DNA of 64,000 bases, from NCBI GenBank assembly GCA_963779685.1, contig CAVZZG010000003.1:1364001-1428000 (forward strand), written 5' to 3'. This document shows positions 56,196 to 64,000 of the stretch, in pieces (position 1 is the first letter of the stretch; every line of letters begins with the position of its first letter). The notes below the pieces were generated by a model. That model was not told the origin of the DNA. It did no database searches and saw only the letters and a program-made list of their open reading frames with translations. The stretch is from CAVZZG01 sp963779685. Lineage in GTDB: Bacteria > Actinomycetota > Thermoleophilia > Gaiellales > F1-60-MAGs149. A program made the translations under genes and the position numbers.

Positions 56196-56930
56196 GTGAG
56201 CGATGACCCCACCCGGCGCGACGACGACGCATGGGCCAAGCCCGTGGGACGGATCGCGCTCTCCGAGACCGAGCCCGGCGCAGCCGGGATCAACGTCGCC
56301 GGCCGGCGACCGACGTCGCCGATCCAGGGCTTCGGCCGCATGTGGCAGAAGACGTACCGCAGCCGCCTGGTCGGGGCGGACGCCTCCCCGACCGACGTGA
56401 TCGGGCTCTGGAAGCGCGACTTTCCGACCTTCTGGCCGAAGGGGAACCGCTTCTTCGCGCCGCTGGCCGGGATCGAGCCCGGCGAGGTAGCCCTCCTCAA
56501 CCTCGGCATGCCCGGTGGCCTCAAGCTGTCGACCGGCGTGCTGGTGATCTACGCCGATGACGAGTCCTTCACGCTGATGACGCCGCAGGGTCACATGTTC
56601 GCGGGCTGGATCACCTTCAGCGCGTTCACCGACGGCGATGCCACGGTCGCCCAGGCCCAGGTGCTGATGCGGGCCTCGGACCCGCTCTACGAGCTGGGCA
56701 TGACCTTCGGCGGGCACAGGCAGGAGGACCGGCACTGGGAGCACACCCTCCGCTCGCTCTCCGAAGCGGTCGGGGTCGAAGGCGAGCTCTCCACCGAGAC
56801 CGTCTGCATCGACCGCGGCCGCCAGTGGCGGAACGCGGGCAACGTCTGGCACAACGCGGGCATCCGCTCGGGGATCTACACGGCCGGCGCGCCGTTCCGA
56901 CTGGTCGCCAAGCCGTTCCGGCGTGACTGA
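56196..56930 (+). CDS. Unknown protein in the partner-switching operon
   Basis: 244 residues from GTG 56196, chosen for AGGAGG (56182-56187) eight bases before it. No signal peptide or membrane helix. The central strands (LSTGVLVIYADDESFTLMTP, GHMFAGWITFSAF) and a last helix (HWEHTLRSLSEAVGV) weakly recall SRPBCC/START-like folds, but I do not recognise the family. It overlaps the oxidoreductase gene by eight bases. Confidence 0.75.
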   Translation: MSDDPTRRDDDAWAKPVGRIALSETEPGAAGINVAGRRPTSPIQGFGRMWQKTYRSRLVGADASPTDVIGLWKRDFPTFWPKGNRFFAPLAGIEPGEVALLNLGMPGGLKLSTGVLVIYADDESFTLMTPQGHMFAGWITFSAFTDGDATVAQAQVLMRASDPLYELGMTFGGHRQEDRHWEHTLRSLSEAVGVEGELSTETVCIDRGRQWRNAGNVWHNAGIRSGIYTAGAPFRLVAKPFRRD

Positions 56931-58365
56931 CGGTTACGACGCGATCGTCGTCGGTGCGGGGCCGAACGGCCTGGCGGCGGCGATCGCGATCGCGCGGGAG
57001 GGGCGCTCGGTGCTCGTGATCGAGGCCGCCGAGACCATCGGCGGTGGCACGCGGACGCAGGAGCTGACGCTCGAGGGCTACCGGCACGACGTCTGCTCCG
57101 CCGTCCACCCGCTGGCCCTTGCCTCGCCGTTCCTGCGGGATCTCGGGCTCGCAGCGCACGGGCTGGAGTTCGTCGAGCCTCCCCTTCCCCTCGCCCACCC
57201 CCTCGATGACGGGACGGCGGTCGCCCTGCACCGGTCGATCTCGGAGACCGCCGATCAACTCGGCGCCGACGGTCCGGCGTACGCCAGGCTGCTCACGCCG
57301 CTGGCGCGTGACTGGGAGGATCTCGTGGCCGACCTGCTGGGGCCCTTGCATCGCGCTCGCCACCTCCAGCAGGGAGCCCGGTTCGGCGTGGTGGCCCTCC
57401 GCAGCGCGCGGTCGCTTGCAGCCTCCCGCTTCCGCGGCGAGCGCGCCCGTGCGCTGCTGGCCGGTAACGCAGCCCACTCGATGCTGCCGCTCGAGGCCCG
57501 CGGAACCGCGGCCTTCGGGCTCCTCCTGCAGTTGCTGGGCCACGCCGTTGGCTGGCCGATCCCGGTCGGCGGTTCCCGTTCGATCACCGACGCGATGGCG
57601 CGACTGCTGCGCTCGCTCGGCGGGGAGATCGAGACGGGCCGCGAGGTGCGATCGCTGGCCGAGTTGCCGCGCGCCCGCGCCGTCCTGCTGGATCTCACAC
57701 CGCGCCAGATCCTGCGGGTCGCCGGCGAACGACTTCCCGACCGCTACCGCCGGGCGCTGGGGCGCTACAGGTACGGCCCGGGCGTGTTCAAGGTCGACTT
57801 CGCGCTGTCGGGTCCGGTGCCGTGGGCTGCCGATGAGTGCCGGCGCGCGGGCACCGTCCACGTCGGCGGGTCGATCGACGAGATCGCGGAGTCCGAGCTG
57901 GCGGCGGCCCGCGGCGGGCCTTCCTGCCGCCCCTTCGTGCTGACGGCGCAGCAGAGCCTGTTCGACCCGGGCCGGGCGCCCGACGGCTGCCACACGCTGT
58001 GGTCGTACTGCCACGTCGCCCCGGGGTCCGCGACCGACATGACGGCCGCAATCGAGGCCCAGATCGAGCGGTTCGCGCCGGGCTTCCGCGACCGGATCCT
58101 GGCCCGTCACACCATGGGCCCGGCGGCGATGGAGCGGCACAACGCCAACTACGTCGGTGGCGACATCAACGGCGGCGTCGGCGATATCCGACAGCTGATC
58201 GCCCGGCCCGCGCTCAGGTCCGATCCGTACAGCACGCCCAACCCTGGCATCTTCATCTGCTCCTCGGCGACTCCGCCGGGCGGCGGCGTGCACGGCATGT
58301 GCGGCTGGTGGGCGGCGCGCTCCGCCCTCCGCGGCGTCCTCCGAGGCGGCGCCGTCAGCCGGTGA
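56923..58365 (+). CDS. FAD-dependent oxidoreductase, phytoene desaturase/PYROXD2-like
   Basis: 480 residues from GTG 56923. The N-terminal dinucleotide-binding site is AIVVGAGPNGLAAAI, followed by VIEAAETIGGGTRT; the C-terminal FAD box is near GIFICSSATPPGGGVHGMCG. The family includes carotenoid desaturases and PYROXD2. No carotenoid genes are nearby, so the substrate is open. Last gene of the operon that starts at 52656; its 3' end overlaps the convergent hydratase gene by 11 bases. Confidence 0.86.
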   Translation: MTDGYDAIVVGAGPNGLAAAIAIAREGRSVLVIEAAETIGGGTRTQELTLEGYRHDVCSAVHPLALASPFLRDLGLAAHGLEFVEPPLPLAHPLDDGTAVALHRSISETADQLGADGPAYARLLTPLARDWEDLVADLLGPLHRARHLQQGARFGVVALRSARSLAASRFRGERARALLAGNAAHSMLPLEARGTAAFGLLLQLLGHAVGWPIPVGGSRSITDAMARLLRSLGGEIETGREVRSLAELPRARAVLLDLTPRQILRVAGERLPDRYRRALGRYRYGPGVFKVDFALSGPVPWAADECRRAGTVHVGGSIDEIAESELAAARGGPSCRPFVLTAQQSLFDPGRAPDGCHTLWSYCHVAPGSATDMTAAIEAQIERFAPGFRDRILARHTMGPAAMERHNANYVGGDINGGVGDIRQLIARPALRSDPYSTPNPGIFICSSATPPGGGVHGMCGWWAARSALRGVLRGGAVSR

Positions 58366-59167
58366 GCTGAAGGACGGCCCCCAGGAGCTCGATGCCGGCG
58401 ATGGTCGTGCTCCACGTCTCACCGGGCGCGACGGCCAGTGCAGCCGTCAGCGACCCGGTCGAGACGATCTCGCCAGGCTGGATCGGCTCGGCTCCCGGCT
58501 GATCGGCCAGCGACCGGACGAGCTCGGCCACCGCGAGCAGCGGACTGCCGAGGACGCTCGCGCCGCCACCGGCGACCTGCTCGCCCCCATCGCCGGCGAG
58601 CACGATCGTGAAGTCCCGCAGCTTCGCGGCGCAGTCGGCGATGCCGGCGACCGCCACCGGAGGACCGACCACGAGGGCGGCATGGAGCGAACCCGCAGCC
58701 ACGGCGTCGGCGGCGGTGAACTTCCAGTCCGGATACGGGCACTGCACCAGCTCGAACCCGTGCGACAGCCAGTCGACGCAGGCCACGATCTCCTCCTCGT
58801 CGAAGCCCGCCTGCGGCGTACGGGTGAAGTGCAGCTGGATCTCGGGCTCGATCTTCGGCTGCAGGAGGTGGCCGATCGCCAGCCGCGCCGCGCCGGCCGG
58901 GGCGCGGTGCAGCGTCGTGTCGTAGACGGGGCCCCAGATCGGGCCTGCGACACCGTACTGCGCCATCAGCGAGGGGTTCGTGAAGCCGATCTTGCGGCCG
59001 ACGACGACCTCCCCGCGAGCTTCCCGCAAGGCGCGGAGGTGGGCGCCCACGACGTAGCCGTCGGCATCGTCGAACCCGGCCCCGGCGTCGCTGGGGAGCG
59101 GGATCATGCGGCGGTCGTCGAACGCGGCCAGCACTGCCGCGGCATGGGCTGCCGCGGCCCCGGTCAC
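58355..59167 (-). CDS. 2-keto-4-pentenoate hydratase-like (FAH superfamily) enzyme
   Basis: 270 residues from GTG 59167, overlapping the pntB stop by GTGA. MhpD-like motifs: GRKIGFTNPSLMAQYG, the metal-binding IEPEIQ pair of Glu, and VLGSPLLAVAELV. These enzymes add water to 2-hydroxypentadienoate-type products of aromatic breakdown. No other aromatic catabolic genes are in view; its place at the end of the transhydrogenase operon is unexplained. Confidence 0.82.
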   Translation of the reverse strand: MTGAAAAHAAAVLAAFDDRRMIPLPSDAGAGFDDADGYVVGAHLRALREARGEVVVGRKIGFTNPSLMAQYGVAGPIWGPVYDTTLHRAPAGAARLAIGHLLQPKIEPEIQLHFTRTPQAGFDEEEIVACVDWLSHGFELVQCPYPDWKFTAADAVAAGSLHAALVVGPPVAVAGIADCAAKLRDFTIVLAGDGGEQVAGGGASVLGSPLLAVAELVRSLADQPGAEPIQPGEIVSTGSLTAALAVAPGETWSTTIAGIELLGAVLQLTG

Positions 59168-60564
59168 ACCGCTTCGACCGCCTGCACGAGCTTCGTCACG
59201 CTGGACTTGGCGTCGCCGAACAGCATCATCGTCTTCGGGTTGTAGAAGAGCTCGTTGTCGATGCCCGCGAAGCCGCTCGCCATGGAGCGCTTGAGCACGA
59301 CCACGTGCTCGGCCCGATCGACCTCGAGGATCGGCATCCCGTACAACGGCGAGCCCGGATCGTCACGGGCGGCCGGGTTGACCACGTCGTTGGCGCCGAT
59401 GATCACCGCCACGTCGGTCTGGGGGAGCTCCGGGTTGATCTGCTCCATCTCCCAGAGCTGGTCGTACGGCACATCGGCCTCGGCCAGCAGCACGTTCATG
59501 TGCCCGGGCATGCGTCCCGCGACCGGGTGGATGGCGTACTTGACGTCGATCCCGCGCTTCTCGAGCATCGTGGCGAGCTCGCGCACGCCATGCTGGGCCT
59601 GGGCGACGGCGAGACCGTACCCCGGCACGAACACGACGCGCCGCGAGTAGGCGAGCAGCACGGCGACGTCGTTGACGGAGCTGTCGCGCACCGGGCGGTC
59701 GGGATCGCCCTTGGCCGCGGCGCCGGTGGCTGCGGGCCCGCCACCGAACGCGCCGAAGAGGACGTTCCCGATCGACCGGTTCATGGCCTTCGACATCAGC
59801 TGGGTCAGGAGGGTGCCCGAGGCCCCGACGAGCGTGCCGGCGATGATCAGCGCGTCGTTCGAGAGCACGAAGCCGGTCGCGGCGGCAGACAGGCCGGTGA
59901 ACGAGTTCAGCAACGAGATCACGACCGGCATGTCCGCCCCGCCGATCGGCAGGACGGCGGCGACGCCGATCACGAGCGCCACTCCGAGGATCGCGAACAT
60001 GTACGCATCGCGAACGTTCAGCGATGCCGCCACGGCCAGGGACAGCACGGCGACGAGCAGCGCCCCGTTGATCAGCTTCTGCAATGGCCACGTCACGGGC
60101 CGGCCCGGCAGGATCTCCTGCAGCTTCCCGAAGGCCACCATCGAGCCGGCGAAGCTGATCGAGCCGACCACGGCCGAGAACATGATCGCCACGGCCGTCT
60201 TGCCGTCGAGCCGGTCGACGCCGAGGTCGGTCCCGCGGATGTGGTACTCGGACGCGGCGATCAGCGCCGCCGCGCCGCCGCCGACGCCGTTGAACAGCGC
60301 CACCATCTGCGGCATGGCGGTCATCTTCACCTTCAGCGCGGAGAAGACCCCGATCACCGCTCCGATCGCCATCCCGATCGCGATCCAGGTGAACGAGACG
60401 ACCCGCTGATCGGCCAGGGTCGCGACGATCGCGATCAGCATGCCGACGGCCGCGATGACGTTGCCCCGCCGGGCCGTACGCGGCCCCGACAGGAACTTCA
60501 GTCCGAGGATGAAGCACACCGCCGCGACCAGGTAGGCCAGGCGGATCGCGTCTTCACGCGTCAC
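59164..60564 (-). CDS. pntB: NAD(P) transhydrogenase subunit beta
   Basis: 466 residues from GTG 60564. About nine hydrophobic helices of domain II, then the NADP-binding domain III with VFVPGYGLAVAQAQHGV, HPVAGRMPGHMNVLLAEA and GANDVVNPAA. It uses the proton gradient to reduce NADP with NADH, together with the two alpha subunits upstream. Starts 11 bases inside the RDD gene end. Confidence 0.94.
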   Translation of the reverse strand: MTREDAIRLAYLVAAVCFILGLKFLSGPRTARRGNVIAAVGMLIAIVATLADQRVVSFTWIAIGMAIGAVIGVFSALKVKMTAMPQMVALFNGVGGGAAALIAASEYHIRGTDLGVDRLDGKTAVAIMFSAVVGSISFAGSMVAFGKLQEILPGRPVTWPLQKLINGALLVAVLSLAVAASLNVRDAYMFAILGVALVIGVAAVLPIGGADMPVVISLLNSFTGLSAAATGFVLSNDALIIAGTLVGASGTLLTQLMSKAMNRSIGNVLFGAFGGGPAATGAAAKGDPDRPVRDSSVNDVAVLLAYSRRVVFVPGYGLAVAQAQHGVRELATMLEKRGIDVKYAIHPVAGRMPGHMNVLLAEADVPYDQLWEMEQINPELPQTDVAVIIGANDVVNPAARDDPGSPLYGMPILEVDRAEHVVVLKRSMASGFAGIDNELFYNPKTMMLFGDAKSSVTKLVQAVEAV

Positions 60565-61060
60565 GCCGCACCACCACCGAGCCGGAGATCATGTCGTGCC
60601 AGCCTCGCTTGCGGTCGGCCCAGCCAGCCCACATCAGGCCGATCGCGCAGGGGATGGCCGCGATGATGAACCCGATCACCCGCAGGGCGGACGCGCCGGC
60701 CGAGAGCGCGCTGCCGTCCCCGGCCACGACCCGCAGGCCGATCGCGCGCTGACCGAGGGTGCGGCCCCAGACTGCCCAGCACACGCCCAGGTAGACCAGG
60801 AAGAGGCCGTTGCCGGCACCGTCGTGCAGGAGGTCCCAGTTCACGTGCTGGGTGGAAGCGCCGGTCGCCGGATCGACGGTGGTCGTGCGCGTGACGCCGC
60901 CGCCCAATCCGAGGATGCTCATGACGATGCCGAAGGGGATCGCGTCGATGAGGTAGGCGACGAAGCGAATCCAGAAGCCTGCGTAGCGCAGATCGGGCGC
61001 CGCCGGAGCTGCCGCCGCCGACTCGCCCCATCCCTCCCCGTGCGGATCGGCCGCGCTCAC
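60554..61060 (-). CDS. RDD-family membrane protein inserted in the pnt operon
   Basis: 168 residues from GTG 61060. The RDD motif region reads YAGFWIRFVAYLIDAIPFGI, followed by hydrophobic helices at about 40-60, 90-105 and 130-150 and the GRTLGQRAIGLRVV segment. RDD proteins are poorly known; some are ion (Na+/H+) transporters. It overlaps its neighbours on both sides (GTGA and 11 bases). Confidence 0.85.
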   Translation of the reverse strand: MSAADPHGEGWGESAAAAPAAPDLRYAGFWIRFVAYLIDAIPFGIVMSILGLGGGVTRTTTVDPATGASTQHVNWDLLHDGAGNGLFLVYLGVCWAVWGRTLGQRAIGLRVVAGDGSALSAGASALRVIGFIIAAIPCAIGLMWAGWADRKRGWHDMISGSVVVRRDA

Positions 61061-61365
61061 TTGCCCTTCCCGTCGCCCGGCCGGCGCCGGAACATCTGCA
61101 GCATCCGGTCGGTGACGAGGAACCCGCCGACGACGTTGATCGTCCCGAAGATCACGGCGATCACCCCGAACACCTGCGCCAGGGTGCCGCCCAGGCCCGA
61201 GCCGGCGACGAGGATCGCCCCGACGATGACGATGCCGTGGATCGCGTTCGTCCCGCTCATCAGCGGGGTGTGCAGCATGGTCGGCACCTTCGAGATGACC
61301 TCGAAGCCGACGAAGACCGCCAGCGCGAAGACGGTCAGCTCGGTGACGAGCCCGACGTCGCTCAC
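61057..61365 (-). CDS. pntAB: NAD(P) transhydrogenase subunit alpha, membrane part
   Basis: 102 residues from GTG 61365. Three to four helices with VISKVPTMLHTPLMSGTNAI, the conserved proton-channel region of domain II. Separate PntAA and PntAB chains indicate the three-subunit form of the enzyme. Confidence 0.93.
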   Translation of the reverse strand: MSDVGLVTELTVFALAVFVGFEVISKVPTMLHTPLMSGTNAIHGIVIVGAILVAGSGLGGTLAQVFGVIAVIFGTINVVGGFLVTDRMLQMFRRRPGDGKGK

Positions 61366-62495
61366 GAACCCCCCTCCGCGACCAGGGCCGCGACCCGCTG
61401 GTTGACGATCTCCCCACCCCGGCAGACGACCGATTCCCGCACGACCTCATCCTCCATGTCCAGCGCGAGCTCGCCCTCGGGCGCGATGAGCCCGAGGAGC
61501 GACTGGATGTTCTTCGCATAGAGCTGGCTCGCATGCTGCGGCATGGATGCCGGCAGGTTGAGCGTGCCGATGATCGTGACGCCGTGCCGCTCGATGACGC
61601 TGCCGGGCTCGGTCAGGGCGCAGTTCCCACCCGCCTCCGCAGCCAGGTCGACGATGACCGAACCCGGTCGCATGGCCTCGACCGCCGCGGCCGTGATGAG
61701 CTCCGGCGCGGGCTTGCCGGGGATCAGGGCCGTCGTGATGACCACGTCGGAGTCGGCCACCGCGGCCGCGATCAGCTCCTGCTCGCGGCGGTGGGCGTCC
61801 TCGTCGAGCGCCTTGGCATAGCCACCGGCGGTCTCGGTATCGCTCGCGCCGAGGTCGAGCTCCAGGAAGCGAGCACCGAGCGACTCGACCTGTTCCTTCA
61901 CCGCGGGACGCACGTCGAAGCCCGTCACGACGCCGCCGAGCCGGCGAGCGGTCGCGATCGCCTGCAGGCCCGCGACACCGGCGCCCAGCACGAGCACCTT
62001 GGATGGGGTGACGGTGCCGGCGGCGGTCATCAGCAGCGGGAAGAACCGTCCGATGGTGGCCGCCGCGTACAGGGCCGCCCGGTAGCCGGCGACGGTCGCC
62101 TGGCTCGAGAGCGCGTCCATGGACTGCGCGCGCGTGATCCGCGGGATCAGCTCCATCGCGATCGCGGTGCAGCCGGTCGCGGCCAGCGCGCGCATGCCCG
62201 CCGGGTCGCCGAGCGGGTTGAGGAACGCGATCAGCACCTGGCCCTCGTGCAGGTCACCGAGCTCGCCGGCGGTCGGCGGCGCGACCTTCACGACCACGTC
62301 CGCGTCCGCCATGACGGCGGCGGCGATCGACGCCCCGGCCGCTTCGTAATCCGCGTCGGCGCAGCGGGCGCCGATGCCGGCGCCGGCCTGGACGCGCACC
62401 TCCGCCCCCGTCGCGACCAGTGCCGCGACGACGTCGGGTACCAGCGCCACGCGGCGTTCGTGTTCGCGCGTCTCGCAGGGGACGCCTAGTCGCAA
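61362..62495 (-). CDS. pntAA: NAD(P) transhydrogenase subunit alpha, NAD-binding part
   Basis: 377 residues from TTG 62495, with GGAGG nine bases upstream. Motifs of the AlaDH/PNT family: PCETREHERRVAL, the RQD-loop region, VLVLGAGVAGLQAIATARRLG and GTLNLPASMP. It binds NADH in the cytoplasm. First gene of the operon 62495-58355. Confidence 0.93.
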   Translation of the reverse strand: MRLGVPCETREHERRVALVPDVVAALVATGAEVRVQAGAGIGARCADADYEAAGASIAAAVMADADVVVKVAPPTAGELGDLHEGQVLIAFLNPLGDPAGMRALAATGCTAIAMELIPRITRAQSMDALSSQATVAGYRAALYAAATIGRFFPLLMTAAGTVTPSKVLVLGAGVAGLQAIATARRLGGVVTGFDVRPAVKEQVESLGARFLELDLGASDTETAGGYAKALDEDAHRREQELIAAAVADSDVVITTALIPGKPAPELITAAAVEAMRPGSVIVDLAAEAGGNCALTEPGSVIERHGVTIIGTLNLPASMPQHASQLYAKNIQSLLGLIAPEGELALDMEDEVVRESVVCRGGEIVNQRVAALVAEGGS

Positions 62496-62582
62496 GCCGG
62501 AACCTCCACCACCGGCCGCGAGTGTAGCCGAAGGGCCCCGAGACGGCGCCCGGGACCCCCCTCGGTACCCTGACCGGTCCCC

Positions 62583-63840
62583 GTGACGCCCGCTCTCCGA
62601 CTCGTCCACCTCGCCGACTGCCATCTCGATGCGCCGTGCCGCTCGCTGGAGCCGACCGTCCGCGCCAGGATCGAGCAGTCGACCCGGACCGCCCTGGAGC
62701 GCGCCATCGCCCACGCCATCGACAGCGACGCCGACGCGCTGCTGCTCGCCGGCGATACGTTCGATCGCGACTCCCTGCGCGTGGCGACCGAGATCTGGCT
62801 GCCGGAGGCGCTGGCCGAAGCCGTCGACGCCGGCGTGACCGTGATCGCCGTCACCGGCAACCACGATCCCGGCACCGGGGACGGCCCGCTCGACCGCGTG
62901 CGATGGCCTGGCGCCGGCTTCCACCTCGTCCGCACCCGGACGCCCGAGGTCATCTCCGTCCCCGGGCGCCGCGGAGGCGTCGCCGGCTTCGTGGTCGCGG
63001 CCGGCCACGAGACCGACAGCGAGCAGGCCGATCTGGTCGCCGGCTTCCCCGACGCACCGGAACTGGCACCGGTCGCCGGTCTCGTCCACGCCCAGGTCGT
63101 CGGCTACGAGGCGGGCGGGCACGGTCGCTACGCACCGTGCAGCGTCGACGGACTGCGCCGGGCCGGGTACGGGTACTGGGCGCTCGGGCACGTGCACGCA
63201 GTCCAGCAGGTACTCGCGGAGCCGGCGGCGTGGTATGCCGGTTGCCTGCAGGGCCGGGACTTCGGCGAGACGGGAGCGAAGGGCGTGCTCGAGGTGGAGG
63301 TTCGCGCGGACGGGACGGCCGAGGTCGAGTTCCGGCCGCTGGCACCGGTCAGATGGGAGGTGAGCCCGGTCGCCGACCTCGGCGGCGTCACCGACATGCC
63401 CGCGCTCGTCGAGCGGCTGGAGCGGGCGTTCGATGCGCTGGCCGGGTCGCGCGACGCACTCCCGGGCCAGGAACTGGATGGTGCGGTTCGAGCTCGAGGG
63501 GCCGTGTCCGATCGCATCGCAGCTCCGCTCCGGCGAGGCCCTCGCCGACCTCGACCTCCTTCTCGTCGACCGCCTCCAGTTGCTGGGCGTCGAGGTGCGC
63601 GCATCGCGCGTGACGCTCCCGGTCGACGTGGCGGAGCACCGCGGGGCCCCGCACGTGCTCGGCATGGCGCTCGACCTGCTGGCCGAGGCCATCAGCGACC
63701 CCCGAGCGGCCGAGGCCCTGGCACCGCGGCTGGCCGGAGCGCCGACCGATGAGGCGGAGCGCGCCGCGTACCTGCGGGGCCTGCTCGACGGCCTCGATGT
63801 CGAGATCGCGGCCGCAATGGTGCGGGAGCGCAACCAGTGA
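62583..63840 (+). CDS. SbcD/YhaO-like DNA repair nuclease with a frameshift near 63478
   Basis: Starts at GTG 62583. Metal-binding motifs of calcineurin-like phosphoesterases: LADCHLDAP, AGDTFDRD, GNHDPG, and GHVH. The reading frame from 62583 runs sensibly to about residue 298 (RLERAFDALAGSRDALPGQ), then turns into low-complexity Arg/Gly/Pro. A coherent C-terminus (VRFELEGPCPIASQL to AAMVRERNQ) exists one base on, from about 63480 to the stop at 63840. Dropping the A at 63478 restores one frame of 418 residues with ...ELVVRFELEG. So it is a +1 frameshift: a genuine mutation, a sequencing error or programmed slippage. It overlaps the ATPase gene by GTGA. Confidence 0.78.
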
Positions 63841-64000
63841 GACTCCGAGGGTTCAGGGTGGACGCGTACGGGACGCTTCGCGACCTCCACGTCGAGCAAC
63901 TCGAGGGACACGACGTCATCGTCGTGCTCGGGCCCAACGAGTCCGGGAAGTCGACGCTGCGCGACTTCATCGCGACCGGTCTCTTCGGCTTCTCGCCCGC
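63837..64000 (+). CDS. SbcC/YhaN-like ATPase (truncated by the window edge)
   Basis: Begins at GTG 63837 and runs off the right edge after 54 codons. The N-terminus, RLRGFRVDAYGTL, and Walker A GPNESGKSTL are those of SMC-like coiled-coil ATPases that pair with SbcD/YhaO nucleases. The 4-base overlap with the nuclease gene supports the pairing. Confidence 0.85.
   Translation, partial: MRLRGFRVDAYGTLRDLHVEQLEGHDVIVVLGPNESGKSTLRDFIATGLFGFSP

Overview
The window is gene-dense, very GC-rich bacterial chromosome. There are no rRNA or tRNA genes, no insertion sequences, no CRISPR and no phage genes that I can see. Gene content (a region-1.1-containing primary sigma factor, FtsZ, Lgt, one GyrB/ParE plus GyrA/ParC pair, AcnA, three-subunit transhydrogenase, SARP-type regulator, CysO/CysM/Mec cysteine route) fits a high-GC monoderm-type lineage. 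Actinomycetota or a soil/freshwater Chloroflexota line are both possible; this is inference and the window does not settle it. Many starts are GTG or TTG. About a dozen gene pairs overlap by exactly 4 bases (GTGA/ATGA). Several promoters have a TANNNT-type -10 box only 6-8 bases before the start codon, which points to frequent leaderless transcripts.

Layout. 1-2302: 5' part of a secreted protein with Ig-like repeats, on the minus strand and running off the left edge. 2395-3792: a GGDEF/EAL protein. 3800-4055: a densely base-paired non-coding element. 4055-11906: a long minus-strand run (EamA exporter, Xaa-Pro peptidase, HAD phosphatase, small membrane protein, unknown protein, M48 protease, ParA, FtsZ). 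11938-20323: amidohydrolase, PAS-GGDEF-HD-GYP protein, primary sigma factor, adenylate cyclase/ATPase regulator and a TPR lipoprotein-like anchor protein. 20441-23243: a cysteine-biosynthesis operon made of a rhodanese-E1 enzyme, a CysO-CysM FUSION and a JAMM peptidase. 23258-28555: minus-strand CorC-like protein, exonuclease III, short NagA-like protein, TPR protein and metallo-beta-lactamase. 28576-32904: Lhr helicase. 32916-38140: membrane proteins, a NarL-type two-component pair, Lgt and a methyltransferase. 38174-45632: lytic transglycosylase, type IIA topoisomerase pair, cupredoxin lipoprotein, MATE exporter. 45706-52144: aconitase, Gly-rich repeat secreted protein, SARP/ATPase/TPR regulator. 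52656-58365: a partner-switching stress operon (membrane sensor, SpoIIE-type phosphatase with kinase-like domain, two STAS antagonists, unknown protein, CrtI-like oxidoreductase). 58355-62495: transhydrogenase operon with an inserted RDD protein and a hydratase. 62583-64000: SbcD-like nuclease (frameshifted) and the start of an SbcC/YhaN-like ATPase.

The most notable items are the in-frame fusion of sulfur carrier CysO to cysteine synthase CysM beside its protease and activating enzyme; the structured element at 3800-4055 with mutually exclusive pairings; a pair of GGGACWGTCCC palindromes in front of the partner-switching operon; palindromes lying inside several promoters; an FtsZ with a long basic N-terminal extension coupled to ParA; and a single-base frameshift in the SbcD-like gene.
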